From a bacterium (lineage in GTDB: Bacteria > Joyebacterota > Joyebacteria > Joyebacterales > Joyebacteraceae), in assembly GCA_025774935.1 (NCBI GenBank), contig JALGZK010000006.1, forward strand, positions 50,638 through 114,637: a stretch of DNA of 64,000 nt. The letters run 5' to 3'. The notes below the pieces were generated by a model that saw only the letters and a program-made list of their open reading frames with translations, had not been told where the DNA came from and did no database searches. Position numbers and translations under genes: made by a program. Below are positions 43,280 through 52,456 of the stretch, piece after piece. Each line of letters starts with the position of its first letter. The first letter of the stretch is position 1.

Positions 43280-43734
43280 GGATCTCGATCGCGTCCGACC
43301 ACGCCGGCTACGAACTCAAGGAAGCCGTGAAGCGTCACCTGCTCGACGCCGGGAACGAGGTCGTCGACTTCGGAACCGACAGCGCCGAGTCGACCGACTA
43401 TCCCGACTACGGCGCGCCGGCCGCGCGGGCGGTGTCCGGGGGCAGCGTCGAACGCGGCGTCCTCGTGTGCGGCTCGGGGCAGGGGATGTGCATGGTCGGC
43501 AACAAGGTACTGGGCGTCCGGGCCGCCCTCGCGTGGGACCCCGAGATCGCGCGCCTCTCGAGGCAGCACAACGACTCCAACGTGCTCTGCCTCCCGGCGC
43601 GGTTCGTCGACCCCGCCGCCGCGCTCGCGATCGTCGACGAGTGGCTCGCCACGGCCTTCGAGGGAGGCAGGCACTCCCGCAGGGTCGACAAGATCATGCT
43701 CACCGAGAAGGAGGAACAGGAATGCCAGCCCTGA
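43276..43734 (+). CDS. rpiB: ribose-5-phosphate isomerase B
   Basis: This 152-aa protein is an RpiB/LacAB-type sugar-phosphate isomerase that interconverts ribose-5-phosphate and ribulose-5-phosphate. The motifs [11 protein letters not shown] at the N-terminus, [28 protein letters not shown] with the catalytic Cys near residue 66, and [12 protein letters not shown] are all intact. It overlaps the phosphatase gene by four bases and glyA by 13 bases, so the three genes are one coupled unit. Confidence 0.93.
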   Translation: MRISIASDHAGYELKEAVKRHLLDAGNEVVDFGTDSAESTDYPDYGAPAARAVSGGSVERGVLVCGSGQGMCMVGNKVLGVRAALAWDPEIARLSRQHNDSNVLCLPARFVDPAAALAIVDEWLATAFEGGRHSRRVDKIMLTEKEEQECQP

Positions 43735-45014
43735 GGGACGTCGATCCGGAGGTCTACGAAGCGGTCCAGGGCGAGATCCACCGGGAGACCGACAAGCTCG
43801 AGCTCATCGCGTCCGAGAACTTCACGAGCGAGGCCGTCCGCGAAGCCGTCGGCTCGGTCATGACGAACAAGTACGCCGAGGGCTACCCGTACTTCCGCAG
43901 GAAGGACGGCACGATCAACTGGGACCGGCACGGGCGGTACTACGGGGGCTGCGAGTACGTCGACGTCGCGGAGCTGCTGGCCATCGCGCGCGCAAAGGAG
44001 CTCTTCGGCGCGGACCACGCGAACGTCCAGCCGCACTCCGGGAGCCAGGCGAACATGGCGGTCTACTTCTCGCTCCTCGACGTTGGCGACACGTACTTCG
44101 GTCTCGAGCTCTCGCACGGCGGGCATCTCACACACGGCCACCCGATCAACTTCTCCGGGATGTTCTACGACGTCGTCCACTACGGGGTCGATCGCGAGAC
44201 GGAAGTGATCGACTACGCCGTCCTCCGGAAGCTCGCACTCGAGAAGAAGCCCAAGCTCATCGTGACCGGCGCCTCCGCGTACCCGCGGACGCTCGACTTC
44301 GTGAAGTTCCGCGAGATCGCCGACGAGGTCGGCGCGTACCTCATGGTCGACATGGCGCACATCGCGGGGATCATCGCGGCCGGTCTCCACCCGAGCCCGG
44401 TGCCGTACGCCGACGTCGTCACGACGACGACCCACAAGACGCTCCGAGGACCGCGCGGCGGGATGATCCTCGCGAAGGAAGCCGTCGCGGCGGGAATCGA
44501 CAAGACGGTCTTCCCCGGCATCCAGGGCGGGCCGCTCATGCACGTGATCGCCGGGAAGGCGGTCTGCCTCCGCGAGGCGATGCAGCCCGAGTTCAAGGAG
44601 TACCAGGCGAAGATCCTCGAGAACGCTCAGCACATGGCCGAGGCGTTCAAACGCCACGGCTACCGGCTCGTCTCCGACGGGACGGACACGCACCTGATGT
44701 CCGTCGACCTCCGGGGAAAGGGCGTGACGGGGAGAGACGCGGAGAAGGGCCTCGAGAAGGCCGGCATCACGGTCAACAAGAACACGATCCCGTTCGATCC
44801 CGAGAAGCCGTTCATCACGAGCGGCATTCGTATCGGGACGCCCGCGATCACGACCCGGGGGATGGGGAAGGACGAGATCGGCACCATCGTCGAGCTCGTC
44901 GACCGGGCGCTCTCGGACCTCGAGAACGAGCAGGTTCTCGAAGATATCAAGAAGGGTGTCATCGAGCTCTGTGAGGCCTTTCCGCTCGTGACGGGGGAGA
45001 AGAGGCCCGTCTAG
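43722..45014 (+). CDS. glyA: serine hydroxymethyltransferase
   Basis: This 430-aa protein is a PLP enzyme that converts serine and tetrahydrofolate to glycine and methylene-tetrahydrofolate. Conserved segments include [34 protein letters not shown] and the PLP lysine K239 in [14 protein letters not shown]. Length is normal. The ATG at 43722 lies inside the end of rpiB, with a GGAGGAACAGG site. Glycine and one-carbon units made here feed purine synthesis (purD lies upstream). Confidence 0.95.
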   Translation: MPALRDVDPEVYEAVQGEIHRETDKLELIASENFTSEAVREAVGSVMTNKYAEGYPYFRRKDGTINWDRHGRYYGGCEYVDVAELLAIARAKELFGADHANVQPHSGSQANMAVYFSLLDVGDTYFGLELSHGGHLTHGHPINFSGMFYDVVHYGVDRETEVIDYAVLRKLALEKKPKLIVTGASAYPRTLDFVKFREIADEVGAYLMVDMAHIAGIIAAGLHPSPVPYADVVTTTTHKTLRGPRGGMILAKEAVAAGIDKTVFPGIQGGPLMHVIAGKAVCLREAMQPEFKEYQAKILENAQHMAEAFKRHGYRLVSDGTDTHLMSVDLRGKGVTGRDAEKGLEKAGITVNKNTIPFDPEKPFITSGIRIGTPAITTRGMGKDEIGTIVELVDRALSDLENEQVLEDIKKGVIELCEAFPLVTGEKRPV

Positions 45015-45089
45015 GGGTCATTCAACGGAGTCTGGGGGTCGCAGGGGCGGGTGACGGGCCCGCGCCGGGCCTCCGGGCAGGAGAAAAGC

Positions 45090-45608
45090 GTGGCAGCCGC
45101 GAGACCCCCCTGGGACGAGTACTTCATGAGCATCGCCCGGCTCGTGGCGGGGCGGTCGACGTGCCTGAGGCGGCGCGTCGGGGCGATCCTGGTCAAGGAC
45201 CGTCGCATTCTCGCCACCGGTTACAACGGTGCCCCCGCCGGACTGCCCCACTGCGAGACGACCGGCTGCGTGAGGCAGCGGATGCAGGTTCCTCCCGGGG
45301 AGCGACACGAGCTGTGCCGCGGCATCCACGCGGAACAGAACGCGATCATCCAGTCGGCGAACTACGGCACGGGCATCAGCGGCTCCACGATCTACACGAC
45401 CCACCATCCCTGTTCGGTCTGCACGAAGATGATCATCAACGCGGGTGTCGTCCGAGTCGTGACCGACGACGCCTACCCGGACAAGCTCGCGGCCGGCATG
45501 CTCGACTGCGCCGGGGTCGAGGTCGTGAGTCTCGGCGGCCAGACGGCGGGGGCCGAGCCCGTCACCGCCGGTCGTCCCGCCGGGAAGGCAGCCGACCAGG
45601 AGCGCTGA
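45090..45608 (+). CDS. deoxycytidylate deaminase family protein
   Basis: This 172-aa protein has the zinc-dependent cytidine/dCMP deaminase fold: H80-A-E82 and P-C108-S-V-C111 form the zinc site and catalytic Glu. The extra N-terminal part with CLRRRVGAILVKD and the GYNGAPAGLPHC segment match dCMP deaminases, which produce dUMP for dTMP synthesis; the set fits with glyA (one-carbon donor). I choose the GTG at 45090, with CAGGAG 7 bases upstream; a GTG at 45051 would add 13 residues. Confidence 0.85.
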   Translation: MAAARPPWDEYFMSIARLVAGRSTCLRRRVGAILVKDRRILATGYNGAPAGLPHCETTGCVRQRMQVPPGERHELCRGIHAEQNAIIQSANYGTGISGSTIYTTHHPCSVCTKMIINAGVVRVVTDDAYPDKLAAGMLDCAGVEVVSLGGQTAGAEPVTAGRPAGKAADQER

Positions 45609-46018
45609 GCCGGGTGCAACCGGTCGGGCCTGACCGACCGCCCCGCCCGGCCCACCCCGGCCGGCCAGGTCCGCCGCGAGCCGCCCCCCGACTCGACCGG
45701 GCGCGGCCCGGCCGAGCCTCCGATCCGAGCCCTCACCCGAGGTGAATCCTGAGCCGCCTCACCGCATCGCCCCCTCGCGAGAAAAAAACCTCTCGCTTCC
45801 GAGCTTCCCGCTTGACAGCCTCCGGCCGTCGGATGTAATCTGCCCAAGCTATTGGCGATGACAGCGCGCGGATGAGTGGAGGAAGTGGAACACCTTCCGT
45901 GGCAACACCCCTGACCTTTTTCTTACAGATTCCGAATCGATGAGCCCCGGACGAGCAGCTCCCGTACGAGGCTCGCACGACTCGCCGTTCTGTTCACGAG
46001 AGGATCGGTGTCGGACCT
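45609..46018 (+). other. intergenic region before nrdD
   Basis: This 410-base spacer contains a weak hairpin (CGGTCGG/CCGACCG, 45621-45640) that may end the deaminase transcript, a very C-rich stretch, an A-run inside a small inverted repeat (GCGAG/CTCGC, about 45776-45795), the nrdD promoter at 45812-45841 and a leader of about 170 bases. No NrdR-box pair and no known riboswitch was recognised. Confidence 0.45.
45812..45841 (+). promoter_or_regulatory. nrdD promoter
   Basis: TTGACA (45812-45817), an 18-base spacer and TAATCT (45836-45841) preceded by TG (extended -10). It leaves a long leader before the ATG at 46019. Confidence 0.75.
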
Positions 46019-48658
46019 ATGTCGAGTGAGAACGAGAAGAGACACTCCATCGACGAAGGGTCGTCCGCGTCCGCGACGACCGCCGTCGACGAAGTCGTCG
46101 AGGACGTGATCGAGCAGGAGACGATCGAACACGTTGACGACGGCAGCGTCGACGCGCCCGACGACGAAGTCCTGTCGGGCGGCGAGCACACAGCTGTGCC
46201 CCTCCAGCTCTTCATGGACGAGGACGATCTGCTCGGACTCCACCGACGCCTGGCGAACAAGCTGTTCAGGCTCGTGCGGAAGAGGAGCGGGAAGATCGTC
46301 CCGTTCGACAGGAAGAAGATCACGACCGCCATCTTCAAGGCGGCCGAGGAGGTGGGCGGCAGGGACAAGGAGATCGCCGAGAGGCTCACCGACGAGGTCG
46401 TCCTGTACCTCTACTCCGAACAGGGCGATAACTTGCCGCAGGTAGAGGAGATACAGGACGCGATCGAGAAGGTCCTCATCGAGCGGGGCCACGCCAAGAC
46501 CGCCAAGGCGTTCATCCTCTACAGGGACAAGCGTCAGAGGGTGCGCAGGAAGGACATCTCCTCCGACCTCGCCGGACTCGAGAAGAAGAGGGCCGATCAG
46601 AAGCTCGACGCCACCGACCTCGCGCTCTTCGTGAGGACGTCGGGCGACGACATGGTCGTCTGGGATCGCGAGAAGATCATCGAGACGCTCGTGCGCGAAG
46701 CGGACGTCACGATCGGGACCGCCGAGAAGATCAGTCGCGAAGTCGAAGACCAGATCGTCCTCTCGAAGATCAAGGTGATCACCGCGCCGCTCATTCGCGA
46801 GCTCGTCGACGCGAAGCTCATCGAGCACGGACTCGAGACCGCGCGGCGCAAGCACACCCGCCTCGGCGTTCCGCTCTACGACGCGGAGCGGATCATCCTC
46901 GTTCCGAACAAAGAGAACGCGAACATCCCGCACAACCCCGAAGCGACGAACATGACTCTGGCGGAGTCGGTGAAGAAGCAGTACGCACTTCTCGCCATCT
47001 TCAGTCAGGAGATCGCCGACGCGCACGCGCGCGGGGACATCCACCTCCACGACCTCGGGTTCTTCGACCGGCCGTACTGCTCGGGTCAGTCGCTCGAGTA
47101 CGTGAAGAAGTTCGGGCTGCATCTCCCGAACGCGCTGTCGATCGCGAAGCCTGCGAAGCACCCAGACATCCTGCTCGCTCACATGGTGAAGTTCTCCGCC
47201 GCGCTCCAGGGGCACTTCGCCGGCGCCATCGGATGGGACGCGGTGAACGTCTTCTTCGCTCCGTTCCTCGAAGGCCTGTCCGACCGCGACGTGCACCAGC
47301 TCGCGCAGATGCTCATCTTCGAGTACTCGCAGCAGAGCGTCGCGCGCGGGGGACAGGCGATCTTCAGCGACATCAACATCTACTGGGAGACGCCGAAGCA
47401 CTTCGCGGGTGTCGAGGCGATCGGCCCGGGCGGGAAGATGACGGGTCGGACGTACTACGAGTTCCAGAAGGAGTCGCAGCGGTTCGCGATGGCGCTCTTC
47501 GACACCTACAAGGAGGGCGACGGGACAGGGCGTCCGTTCTTCTTCCCGAAGCCTCTCGTTCACATCACCGACCGGTTCTTCAGGACGCCGGGCCACGAGG
47601 AGTTCCTCGAGCACATCTGCGACGTGGCAGCCGACAAGGGCAACACCTACTTCGTCTTCGATCGGGGCGACACGGCCAAGATCTCCGAGTGCTGCAGGCT
47701 CTCGTTCAAGCTGGAGCAGTCGGACCTCGATGACGCCAAGGAGCCCTGGAGGATGCGGTATTCGGCACTTCAGAACGTCACGCTGAACCTCCCGAGGACG
47801 GCCTACTACGCGGACGGGGACGAGGGGAAGCTCTTCGAGAAGCTCCAGGAGCTTCTCGATCTGGCGGTCCAGGCGCACATCCAGAAGCGGGAGACCATCG
47901 AGCGGATCCTGTCGATGGGGGACAGGGGTCCCCTGGCGCTCCTCACGATGAACCCGGACGGCCAGCAGTACCTGCGCATGCACCGCGTGACCTATCTGGT
48001 CGGGCTCCTCGGCCTGAACGAGCTCGTGCAGAGCCACGTCGGGCAGGAGCTCCACGAGTCCGAGGAGGCTTTCAGGTTCGGCCTGAAGGTCATCGCCTAC
48101 CTCAAGCTCGCCTGCGACAGGGCCTCCAAGGAGACCGGAATGCGGTTCGTCCTCGAGCAGACGCCGGCAGAGTCCGCGGCGTACCGCCTCGCGAAGCTCG
48201 ACATCGAGCACTTCCCGAGACAGGCCGGGAAGGTCGTGAAGGGGAACATGGAGCTCGGGGAGATCTACTACACGAACTCGACGTTCCTGAACGTCTCGCA
48301 CGAGGTGAGCGCCATCGAGCGCGTGAAGCTCGAGGGCAAGTTCCACGACATGATCGAGGCCGGAGCGCTCTCGCACGTGTGGATCGCCGACAGCCGTCCG
48401 AACGCGGCGGCGGTCGCGAGCTTCGTCAAGCGGACGTTCACTCACACGAGGAACGCGCAGATCGCGTTCTCGCCGGAGTTCACGACCTGCAACACGTGTC
48501 TCAGGGTGACGCGCGGTCTCGTCGACCGCTGCCCGCACTGCCAGTCGTCCATGGTCGACGGCCTCACCCGAGTCAGCGACTACATGTCGCAGACCTCGGG
48601 GTGGAACGCCGGCAAGAGGGGCGAGCTGGCCGATCGCCACAGGAGCGACATCACATGA
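46019..48658 (+). CDS. nrdD: class III (NrdD-type) ribonucleotide reductase lacking the radical glycine
   Basis: This 879-aa protein has an acidic N-terminal extension (about 1-75), two ATP-cone regulatory domains (about 80-175 and 200-290) and an NrdD catalytic domain of the Thermotoga type (IHLHDLGFFDRPYC, GHFAGAIGWDAVN, ISECCRLSFKL near 558). The C-terminal zinc site is intact: C824-x2-C827 and C838-x2-C841. The following glycyl-radical motif, normally RVxGY, reads RVSDY, with Asp at 854 (codon GAC). The downstream part WNAGKRGELADR is conserved. No NrdG activase gene is adjacent; the next gene encodes a redoxin. Either radical chemistry differs here, the gene is non-catalytic, or there is a base error. 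Confidence 0.88.
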   Translation: MSSENEKRHSIDEGSSASATTAVDEVVEDVIEQETIEHVDDGSVDAPDDEVLSGGEHTAVPLQLFMDEDDLLGLHRRLANKLFRLVRKRSGKIVPFDRKKITTAIFKAAEEVGGRDKEIAERLTDEVVLYLYSEQGDNLPQVEEIQDAIEKVLIERGHAKTAKAFILYRDKRQRVRRKDISSDLAGLEKKRADQKLDATDLALFVRTSGDDMVVWDREKIIETLVREADVTIGTAEKISREVEDQIVLSKIKVITAPLIRELVDAKLIEHGLETARRKHTRLGVPLYDAERIILVPNKENANIPHNPEATNMTLAESVKKQYALLAIFSQEIADAHARGDIHLHDLGFFDRPYCSGQSLEYVKKFGLHLPNALSIAKPAKHPDILLAHMVKFSAALQGHFAGAIGWDAVNVFFAPFLEGLSDRDVHQLAQMLIFEYSQQSVARGGQAIFSDINIYWETPKHFAGVEAIGPGGKMTGRTYYEFQKESQRFAMALFDTYKEGDGTGRPFFFPKPLVHITDRFFRTPGHEEFLEHICDVAADKGNTYFVFDRGDTAKISECCRLSFKLEQSDLDDAKEPWRMRYSALQNVTLNLPRTAYYADGDEGKLFEKLQELLDLAVQAHIQKRETIERILSMGDRGPLALLTMNPDGQQYLRMHRVTYLVGLLGLNELVQSHVGQELHESEEAFRFGLKVIAYLKLACDRASKETGMRFVLEQTPAESAAYRLAKLDIEHFPRQAGKVVKGNMELGEIYYTNSTFLNVSHEVSAIERVKLEGKFHDMIEAGALSHVWIADSRPNAAAVASFVKRTFTHTRNAQIAFSPEFTTCNTCLRVTRGLVDRCPHCQSSMVDGLTRVSDYMSQTSGWNAGKRGELADRHRSDIT

Positions 48659-48975
48659 AGGTGACCTACTTCGTCAAGGACGGTTGCGACGCCTGCAAGA
48701 AGGCGCGGCACAAGGTCGGGTTCTACCTCGACCGCTGGGGACTGGCCGACGAGATCGAGGCCGAGTCGTTCAACGTCTCTAACGTGGACGGTCTCGCGGA
48801 GTCCGCGTGGAGGGAGATCGCGGACATCCCCTGCGTCATTCTGGAGGAGGACGGAGCCGAGGTCGCCCGCTGGACGAAGAACCCGCCCACGTCCGCGGAG
48901 CTCATGACCGTGCTCGGGCTCGGCGAGGGCCGGCCCGACGCGCCCGCCCCCGAGCTGGCCGAGACCACGGCCTAG
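48655..48975 (+). CDS. glutaredoxin/NrdH-like redoxin
   Basis: This 106-aa protein has a thioredoxin-fold N-terminus with a redox motif C14-x2-C17 in KDGCDACKKA and a cis-Pro region IPCVILEEDG. It overlaps nrdD as ATGA, so it is made with the reductase. Some NrdD enzymes take electrons from thioredoxin-family proteins rather than formate, and this gene is the obvious candidate donor. The C-terminal 15 residues are Pro/Ala-rich and probably disordered. Confidence 0.8.
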   Translation: MKVTYFVKDGCDACKKARHKVGFYLDRWGLADEIEAESFNVSNVDGLAESAWREIADIPCVILEEDGAEVARWTKNPPTSAELMTVLGLGEGRPDAPAPELAETTA

Positions 48976-49023
48976 GGCCCGGACCCACGGAAAACGGGTG
49001 TCCCTCGACGGACCCCCGCGTGC

Positions 49024-49029
49024 TATAAT
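49024..49029 (+). promoter_or_regulatory. -10 box of the lipoprotein gene
   Basis: A perfect TATAAT lies 74 bases before the ATG at 49103. No good -35 box is visible at the standard distance. Confidence 0.45.
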
Positions 49030-49102
49030 CCCAGCTCGATACAAGCTGTCGGAGCGCGGCCGGAGGCCGCGCCCGTCGTCACTCCGGAGGGAGGCTCACG
49101 CC

Positions 49103-49993
49103 ATGACTACGCGGAGAATCGCCACGTCGGTCCTGCTCGCGGCCCTGGCAGCGGGCATCGTAGGAGCCGGTTGCGGGGGTGGAGGTGTCGGGGGACGGGA
49201 CATCGACGTCGAGGGGCCGGTCAGGATCACGAGGGAGTTCGTGGAAGGCAAGACCTTCAAGTACAAGTTCAAGGCCGAGAGCGAGTCGGGCGTCAAGCGG
49301 ACCGCGTACGAGCAGTCGATCGCCACGCAGACCGAGCTCAAGACCACGAACACCATCACCGAGGTCACCGACGAATCGGTCCAGATGAAGATGCACTTCG
49401 ACTACGCCGTCGGGGCGATCACGGTCAGCGACAGGATGCAGCCCGACGAGGCGGTCTCCGCTCTCCGCGGGAAGGAGCTCATCTTCGACGTCACGCCGGA
49501 CGGCGACGTGCTCGGGTGGACCGGGCTCTCCGGCGAGGAGTCGCTCGAGGCCGGCGCGGGGCAGATGGCCATGCTCCTCTACGACATCCTCCCGCCGCTC
49601 CCCGACGAGGACGTCACGGTCGGCACGACCTGGACGGTCGACTACGAGATTCCCGACATCACGGCGAACGTGGACCGCGACTTCATCGGCGAGACCACCT
49701 ACACCGTCACCGGCTTCAAGACGAAGTACGACATCCGCTGCGTCGCGGTCGACCGCGTCACGACCTTCGAGTTCGAGGGGCGCGCCGAGCAGGGCGGCGA
49801 GGTCTGGCTCATGTCCGGCGAAGGCGAGATTACCGGCGAGCTCATCGTGGCGATCGACGACGGGCACGTCGTTCACAGCACGAGCGAGGCGGAGCTCACC
49901 CTGACCGGCGAAGGCGCGTCGGTCGCGGGCGCCGCTGCGTCGGGCGTCGTGGAGATGGGCATCCGCACGCGGCTCGTCGTGGAGATGCTGTAG
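49103..49993 (+). CDS. lipoprotein of unknown function
   Basis: This 296-aa protein has a lipoprotein signal peptide with lipobox VGAG|C (Cys near residue 24), a Gly-rich linker and a long beta-rich mature domain (segments such as FKYKFKAESESGVKRTAY and VTTFEFEGRAEQGGEVWL). It resembles DUF6263-type lipoproteins, of unknown function; the assignment is tentative. The ATG follows GGAGGGAGG. It sits just before the rnf operon and ends 53 bases before rnfC, so it may be cotranscribed with it. Confidence 0.72.
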   Translation: MTTRRIATSVLLAALAAGIVGAGCGGGGVGGRDIDVEGPVRITREFVEGKTFKYKFKAESESGVKRTAYEQSIATQTELKTTNTITEVTDESVQMKMHFDYAVGAITVSDRMQPDEAVSALRGKELIFDVTPDGDVLGWTGLSGEESLEAGAGQMAMLLYDILPPLPDEDVTVGTTWTVDYEIPDITANVDRDFIGETTYTVTGFKTKYDIRCVAVDRVTTFEFEGRAEQGGEVWLMSGEGEITGELIVAIDDGHVVHSTSEAELTLTGEGASVAGAAASGVVEMGIRTRLVVEML

Positions 49994-50045
49994 CGGTCGA
50001 AGGCGGCAGCGCGCGAGCGCGACGCCGGACCATCAGGAGCAGAAC

Positions 50046-51401
50046 CTGAGACTCAGGACCTTCTCCGGCGGGGTTCACCCCCCGACATCGAAAGAACTCA
50101 CCAAGGGCGAGTCGATAGCGGAGGCCGCGCTCCCCGAGCGCGTCGTCGTTCCGCTCAGACAGGCGCTCGGCGCTCCCGCCACCGCCGTCGTCAAGGTCGG
50201 CGACGAGGTCAAGGTGGGGCAGCCGATTGGCGAGGCCGCCGGGTTCGTCTCGGTGCCCGTCCATGCGCCGATCGCCGGGAAGGTCGCGGCCGTCGGCCGC
50301 TTCCCGCACCCTCTGGGCGGCGAGCAGGAAGCCATCGTGATCGAGGGCGACGGCACCGACGACTGGCACGAGTCGGTGACGGCCCGCGAGAATGTCGACT
50401 CGCTCACGCCCGAGGAGATCAAGAACATCGTCCGCGACGCCGGCATCGTCGGCCTCGGGGGCGCCGCTTTCCCGACGCACGTCAAGCTGTCCCCGCCCGA
50501 GTCGAAGCCCATCGACACCGCGATCCTGAACGGCTGCGAGTGCGAGCCGTGGCTCACCGCGGACCACCGCCTCATGCTCGAGAAGCCCTACGAGATCCTG
50601 AGCGGGTTCACCCTCATCATGAAGGGGCTCGGCTGCGAGCGCGGGATCGTGGGGGTCGAGGCGAACAAGCCGGACGCGGTCGAGGCCATGCGCTCCGCGG
50701 TGCCTTCGGGCTCGGGCCTCAAGGTCGTCGCGCTCCAGGTCAAGTACCCCCAGGGCGCGGAGAAGCAGCTCATCTCGGCGACCCTGGGCCGTCAGGTCCC
50801 GAGCGGCGGCCTGCCCATGGACGTCGGCGTGGTCGTCCAGAACGTGGGCACGGCCCTCGCCGTCTACGAGGCGTGCCACCTCGGGCGGCCCCTCACGCGG
50901 CGCGTGGTGACCCTGACGGGGAACCCGCTCGCCAGGCCTTCGAACTTCATGGCGCGCATAGGGACCCTCGTCTCGAGTCTCGTCGACCAGGCGGGCGGCC
51001 TCGAGGGCGACGCCGCGAAGGTCGTCTCCGGCGGCCCGATGATGGGCATGACGCAGTTCACGCTCGACGTCCCAGTCATCAAGGGGATGTCGGGCATCCT
51101 GTTCCTGGGGCCTTCCGAGATCGATGTCAAGGACCCCGACCCCTGCATCCGATGCGGGCACTGCGTGCACTCGTGTCCGATGAAGCTCCTCCCGACGACG
51201 ATCGAGAAGTTCGTCATGGTGGAGCAGATCGAGAAGGCCGTCGACATCGGTCTCAATGACTGCATCGAGTGCGGCTCGTGCGCGTACGTCTGCCCGTCGA
51301 GGCGGCGCCTCGTGCACCAGTTCAAGTACGGGAAGTACATCGCGTGGGAGCGGAAGAAGGCGGCGCAGGAGAAGAGCGAGAGGGAGAAGAGAGAGAACTA
51401 A
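50046..51401 (+). CDS. rnfC: Rnf complex subunit C, CTG start
   Basis: This 451-aa protein is the NADH/ferredoxin-side peripheral subunit of the Rnf ion-translocating complex. It has the family N-terminus LRTFSGGVHPPTSKEL, the flavin/NADH-binding GLGGAAFPTHVK and NGCECEPWLTADH segments, and two 4Fe-4S motifs near the end (CIRCGHCVHSCP and CIECGSCAYVCPS). There is no ATG, GTG or TTG in frame between the upstream stop codon and the conserved N-terminus. A CTG at 50046 lies six bases after AGGAG and gives the normal family N-terminus, so CTG is the likely start. It begins the rnfCDGEAB operon. Confidence 0.9.
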   Translation: MRLRTFSGGVHPPTSKELTKGESIAEAALPERVVVPLRQALGAPATAVVKVGDEVKVGQPIGEAAGFVSVPVHAPIAGKVAAVGRFPHPLGGEQEAIVIEGDGTDDWHESVTARENVDSLTPEEIKNIVRDAGIVGLGGAAFPTHVKLSPPESKPIDTAILNGCECEPWLTADHRLMLEKPYEILSGFTLIMKGLGCERGIVGVEANKPDAVEAMRSAVPSGSGLKVVALQVKYPQGAEKQLISATLGRQVPSGGLPMDVGVVVQNVGTALAVYEACHLGRPLTRRVVTLTGNPLARPSNFMARIGTLVSSLVDQAGGLEGDAAKVVSGGPMMGMTQFTLDVPVIKGMSGILFLGPSEIDVKDPDPCIRCGHCVHSCPMKLLPTTIEKFVMVEQIEKAVDIGLNDCIECGSCAYVCPSRRRLVHQFKYGKYIAWERKKAAQEKSEREKREN

Positions 51402-52456
51402 TGCGCGAGCGCCTCATCATCTCCGCATCCCCTCATGTCCGGGACGACGTCTCGGTCGAGAAGGTGATGTACGGCGTCGTCATCGCGCTCGTGCCGGCGC
51501 TCGTGGGCTCGATCTACTTCTACGGGATGCGCGCCGCGTTCCTCACACTCCTCGCGGTCGTCGCGTGCCTCCTCACCGAGGCCGTCATCCAGCGCATGCG
51601 TGGCGTCCCCGTCACCATCCGGGACGGGAGCGCGCTCGTCACCGGCATCCTCATCGCGTTCAACCTGCCGCCGGGAGTCCCGTGGTGGATCCCAGTCGTC
51701 GGCTCGATCTTCGGGATCGCGATCGGGAAGCAGGTCTTCGGGGGCCTCGGGTACAACCCCCTGAACCCCGCGCTCGTGGGACGGGCGTTCCTCCTGGCGT
51801 CATGGCCGGTCCACATGACCACGACCTGGCTCCCCCCGAACGGCGGGACGCTCTCCGGGACGGCGCTCCGCGGCATCGACGCCATCTCCCAGGCGACGCC
51901 GCTCGCGGTCCTCCGGAAGGCGTCGGACCTCATCGCCGACCCGTCGTCGACCACGCACCAGCTCGTTCAGGCCCGCGAGGTACTGACCGACCTGGGATCC
52001 GCCGACACCATCGTGAACTTGTTCATCGGGAACGTCGGCGGGTGCATAGGCGAGACGTCGGTGCTCCTCCTCCTCGTGGGCGCGGCGTACCTTCTCTACA
52101 AACACCTGATCGACTGGCGTGTCCCCGGCGCGTACATCGTGACCGTCGCCGTCCTCGCGTGGGTCTTCGGCGGTCCGTCCGGGCTCCTCAGCGGGAACGC
52201 GCTCTTCCACGTGCTCTCCGGCGGGCTTATCCTCGGCGCCTTCTTCATGGCGACCGACATGGTCACGTCGCCCGTGAGTCCGAAAGGGATGATCATCTTC
52301 GGCGTCGGGTGCGGAGTGCTCACGACCGTGATCCGTCTCATAGGTGGATACCCCGAGGGCGTCAGCTACTCGATCCTCCTCATGAACGTGGCGACGCCTC
52401 TGATCGATCGGCACACGCGGCCGAAGAAGTTCGGGGAGGTGAAGAAGAGTGGCTAA
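51401..52456 (+). CDS. rnfD: Rnf complex subunit D
   Basis: This 351-aa integral membrane protein is RnfD, which carries a covalent FMN. The FMN-attachment site is the Thr at 166 in ISQATPLAVL. Several membrane helices and the RDGSALVTGILIAFNLPP and GYNPLNPALVGRAF signatures are present. It overlaps rnfC by one base (TAATG). The complex couples ferredoxin oxidation and NAD+ reduction to Na+ or H+ transport. Confidence 0.94.
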   Translation: MRERLIISASPHVRDDVSVEKVMYGVVIALVPALVGSIYFYGMRAAFLTLLAVVACLLTEAVIQRMRGVPVTIRDGSALVTGILIAFNLPPGVPWWIPVVGSIFGIAIGKQVFGGLGYNPLNPALVGRAFLLASWPVHMTTTWLPPNGGTLSGTALRGIDAISQATPLAVLRKASDLIADPSSTTHQLVQAREVLTDLGSADTIVNLFIGNVGGCIGETSVLLLLVGAAYLLYKHLIDWRVPGAYIVTVAVLAWVFGGPSGLLSGNALFHVLSGGLILGAFFMATDMVTSPVSPKGMIIFGVGCGVLTTVIRLIGGYPEGVSYSILLMNVATPLIDRHTRPKKFGEVKKSG

